Source of the DNA: CAWIHS01 sp963836005
GTDB lineage: Bacteria > Pseudomonadota > Gammaproteobacteria > GRL18
DNA: 64,000 bases
Assembly: GCA_963836005.1 (NCBI GenBank)
Contig: CAWIHS010000001.1
Location: 1,009,962-1,073,961, forward strand
Direction: 5' to 3'
The notes below the pieces were generated by a model. The model did no database searches, was not told the origin of the DNA, and saw nothing but the letters and a program-made list of their open reading frames with translations. Of this stretch, positions 61,157-64,000 are shown one piece after another. A program made the translations under genes and the position numbers. Within the stretch, counting starts at the first letter, position 1. Every line of letters begins with the position of its first letter.

Positions 61157-62675
61157 TTACTTTACCAACTCAATTTCACTTGGGCGCCAAGGTCTTATCG
61201 AACCAGGCCTGCTCTGGACCGTAAAGGCGGAACAACATATGCCAACCCATACCAGGAACTGTCTGCACCCAGTTACTCTCTTTACCCTCTGGCGCTTCAG
61301 GGCCAAAATAAACATCAAATGAACCGTCGGCATTTTTCATGTACTTTGCCTTCTGCACTGGTGATTTCAGGGAAGCGCTGGGCGGTAAGTAGGCATCAAA
61401 CATGTTTGTATGTCGTTACAGTGTAAATGCCCAGAACTGATTGGCTGGTACGTTTTTTGGTAGATGAACTTTATAGGTTTTGCTGCCATCAAGAGGCAGT
61501 CCTTTCGAATCACGTATGCCGGCTATGTATTGTGTGCCACTGCCAACCTTCGGTGTAACCATAGCGGGTGTAATACCGTGGCATACGATGTGGAAACGTG
61601 TGCGAGCATCAAGCAGACGCGCGCCATTGCGAGTAAAGGTATGGCTACCGCCAATCCAGGGGTGCTCCCAACCGCTATTGGGGTAAACTTTTGCTTCCTC
61701 ATCACGATTGCGATACAGCACCACCCGCGCTGCTGCTGAACCTACATTAGCGGCGTCTTTTAGAATCTTCTGCATACGTGCATCGGGATTAAACGGCTTG
61801 CCTTTTTCGATGCCGATGGAGGCCAGCATACCGAGAATTTCAGGACTTTGGGATTCACTAGGTTCTTCCTGTACAACCTTATTGATTTCATCAAAATAGC
61901 TCACATCCGAAGCATGAATGGTATTAAGGTATTTCATTGAAATATCGTGATATTTCACTTTGGAAGCGCTGGCTGTTTTACCTAATGGGTAGAGTTTAAA
62001 ATTATCCTTAATATTTTTTAAACCGGGTGCAGCATCACCGTCTTCTAGAAAACCACGAATCAGCAGCCAGTTTCCATACGTCTGGGATTGAGTTACATGA
62101 TACCCCTCTGGCACCTCGCCTTTATAGCCGGGAGGCAAAACCACGTATTTCCCGCCTTTGCCCTTGTCAGGCCCGGCCAGTCCGAAGTCCGTTACATAGC
62201 GGAACCAGAAATCATCAATTAAACCCAGCACATTCGGCGGTGTTTCCATAATCATCGGTCCATCTTTGAGATCGAGCCAGAGAAACAGATAAATCACCGT
62301 GGTATTGGGTGTCAGCAATTGCACCTTTGAGTCCATACGCGGCCAGATAATCGCGGTTTCATTGTCTGGCCCATATTCTCTAATCCCGTTACGGAATCCG
62401 GTTAACGATGCCGCTGGCGTGGTCATCATCACGCTCTCCACAGCACGTTGAAAATCCAGCTGGTCGTAAATCTTCTGTGCTGTTGCTTCGGTGGGAAAAC
62501 CGTCTTCAAACTTTAATGTACCAATACGGGTTTCCACTTTATCCGCTATGCTAATTTTCGCCGGGATCTCAGTGGTCATTTTCATTTTAGGTGGTAACGA
62601 AGATGGCGCGGCAAGCGCTATATTGGTTGCCATCAGTCCACAGGCTGCCAGAGCCATTAGTGAAGTAAGTTTCAT
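61157..62675 (-). pseudogene. DUF1254/DUF1214 protein with premature stop and frameshift
   Basis: The first 419 codons are normal: signal LTSLMALAACGLMATNIALA, RIGTLKFEDGFPTEATAQKI, AGPDKGKGGKYVVLPPGYKG, NVPANQFWAFTL. Then TAA occurs where relatives have YD.QTRS. About 30 scrambled bases follow, then the frame resumes with KNADGSFDVYFGPEAPEGKE and LFRLYGPEQAWFDKT. A one-base insertion (extra T in ACCTTGGCG) spoils the last codons; without it WRPSEIELVK-stop is restored at 61157. So the DUF1214 domain is cut in its core beta-strand. It is probably non-functional, unless the 419-aa product keeps DUF1254 activity. Confidence 0.85.
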
Positions 62676-62704
62676 TTTTATTTCCTCAACGTTTAAATCT
62701 TGTG

Positions 62705-62730
62705 TGGGGGCGAATCACTCATCGCCCCCA
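62705..62730 (-). terminator. GGGGGCGA hairpin, copy 3
   Basis: TGGGGGCGA and TCGCCCCCA, the same stem as at 33.64 and 43.04 kb, after the stop of the last DUF1254 gene. The flank TTTCCTCAACGTTTAAATCT is shared by all three copies. Confidence 0.7.
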
Positions 62731-62747
62731 GGTTAAAGGCTTGGTCA

Positions 62748-64000
62748 CTACTTGACCAAAACGACGTCATCCGGCTTCCAGCTCTTGTCGTTGTAAGCCT
62801 TGAGCGGTCCATAGATCCTAAATACCGGGAACCAGCCCTTGCCGGGTAGGGTCTCGAGCCAGAACTTCTCTTTGCCCTTCGGTGGTTTCGGGCCAAAGTA
62901 GATATCAATGGACCCATCCGGGTTGGTCCCCGGCAGGGCCTGGCTACCAATCGACGGGAACTCTTTACTGGTCTGCAGCTGCGAACGGGTTGCGGGGTCG
63001 TAATAGTCACCGACCAGAAGTCTTTGACCGGCACATTGGGCGGTATGTGAAGCTTGTAGTTCTTGCTGCCATCGAGGTAATTGCCGTCGGCGTCCTTATA
63101 ACCGAACAGGTACTTCGAGCCGACGCCTTCAGGCAACGGTGCTGCCATAGCAGGGGTGATCACGATTGCTCCAAAGTGAAACAGAGCGCGTGCATCCAGG
63201 TTTCGGTATCCATTTTTCTCGAATGCCGCGCTGCCACCAATGAACACCGTTTCCCACTGGCGATCCTTGTAGACTTTTACGTCAGGATCGCGGCTGTCGA
63301 AAGTGTTGGTCCGCGCCATCGCTACAGCGAGTTTGGCGGCCTTTTCCAAAATGCGCTGCATGCGCGATCAGGATTGAAGGGTTTGCCTTTTTCAATGCCC
63401 AATGAAGCCAATCGTCCCAAAAGTTCCTTGTTGACGAAATTTACAGGTTCGTGTTCGATGATCTCGTGGATCCACTGGAACGCTTCCATACTTTCAGGTG
63501 CCAGGCTGCTGAGCGGCAGGCCGCTGACGTTGGTATAGCGACCCTTCCGGCCGGGTTGGTCGAGAGGATAGACTTTAAGCTTTTTGTAGAAGTTCATGGC
63601 CTTGTCGCCCTCGCCAGGGTTGGAACGCAACAATCCCCACAACCGGTAAGAGGTCGATCTAGCCACGAAATATCCTTCAGGGACGGGGCCGTCGTAGCCG
63701 GGAGGCAGCAGCAGGTACTTGCCACCCTTGCCCTTGTCCGGTCCGGTCGCACCGAAATCGACGACAAACCGGAAGTAGGCATCATCTAGCGGGCCCATCA
63801 CCCCGGGCGGCACCTCGATTACCAGCGGTCCGTCCTTTTTCATATCAATTGTGAGCATCGCGTAGATGCTGTCGACGTTGCCCGTCAGCCACAGCGGTTC
63901 GGAGTTCATCCGGTTAGCAAAGACCAACACGTCCGAAGAACTACGCGCGCCATAGTCACGTACCTGAGCCTTCAAGATACCATGCATCGAAAGCGCCGGT
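62748..64000 (-). pseudogene. DUF1254/DUF1214 protein, two frameshifts, 5' end beyond window
   Basis: About 417 codons are in view, in three frames; the start lies past base 64000. Readable parts are PALSMHGILKAQVRDYGARS, TGPDKGKGGKYLLLPPGYDG and EKGKPFNPD. A one-base loss near 63366 (GATCGCGC for GATGCGCGC in PDARMQ) and another near 63006 (ACTATTACG for ATTTACGAC in TIYDP) break the frame. The end is FRIYGPLKAYNDKSWKPDDV then VLVK-stop. It is closest to the 15.2-kb gene. Both losses are single bases, so sequencing error is possible. Confidence 0.8.

Overview
The window looks like chromosome from a gammaproteobacterium, with base composition near 50% GC. The grounds are a YqjE/ElaB-like envelope stress cluster, MalT-type LuxR regulators, AraC regulators, a CorA transporter and IS10-group, IS3, ISL3, IS6 and IS91 sequences. 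No rRNA, tRNA or CRISPR was seen, and species cannot be named. Nearly every non-transposon gene is on the minus strand.

The dominant theme is one long accessory region for secreted proteins. There are about 12 complete or nearly complete DUF1254/DUF1214 proteins (function unknown, about 480-530 aa, with signal peptides), plus about 10 shorter pieces of the same family. They are interleaved with type I sulfatases (Cys-type, CxPSR/CxPTR active site: four intact, two broken, two tails), a PafA-like alkaline phosphatase, an OprB-type porin and a multihaem cytochrome c with TPRs. Most products carry export signals. This fits outer-membrane uptake plus periplasmic processing of sulfated or phosphorylated substrates, but the substrate is not visible.

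Layout. 1-4.7 kb: porin, mosaic remnant, long sulfatase, DUF1214 tail. 4.7-10 kb: histidine kinase, a REC-MalT-like-LuxR giant regulator, and a 90-aa protein. 10.4-11.2 kb: IS3 and ISL3 remnants. 11.6-15 kb: housekeeping-like membrane and stress genes (holin-like, ElaB-like, AI-2E family, coiled coil). 15-23.5 kb: four DUF1254 genes and a deleted sulfatase. 23.5-26.7 kb: a second MalT-like regulator with its own 87-aa partner. 26.9-31.8 kb: a GC-rich META/COG3650 pair between duplicated cytochrome-TPR tails. 32-48 kb: sulfatases, DUF1254 genes, two AraC regulators and the phosphatase. 48-54.4 kb: an AI-2E transporter and a nest of transposons. 54.6-64 kb: CorA, then DUF1254 genes and a sulfatase running off the end.

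Regulation. A G-rich motif (GGGGGA and GGGG direct repeats 11-12 bp apart, usually with an upstream CCCC inverted arm) occurs at five places: between each MalT-like regulator and its small partner gene, and before two DUF1254 genes and one araC-like gene. It resembles the known MalT box and suggests a common regulon.

The region is highly recombined. Intergenic blocks, signal-peptide leaders and terminators recur beside different genes. Gene tails are joined at short microhomologies, and a sulfatase-porin junction exists in three states of decay. Many genes carry single-base frameshifts, several in homopolymers. These could be real decay or assembly error, and raw reads are needed to decide.
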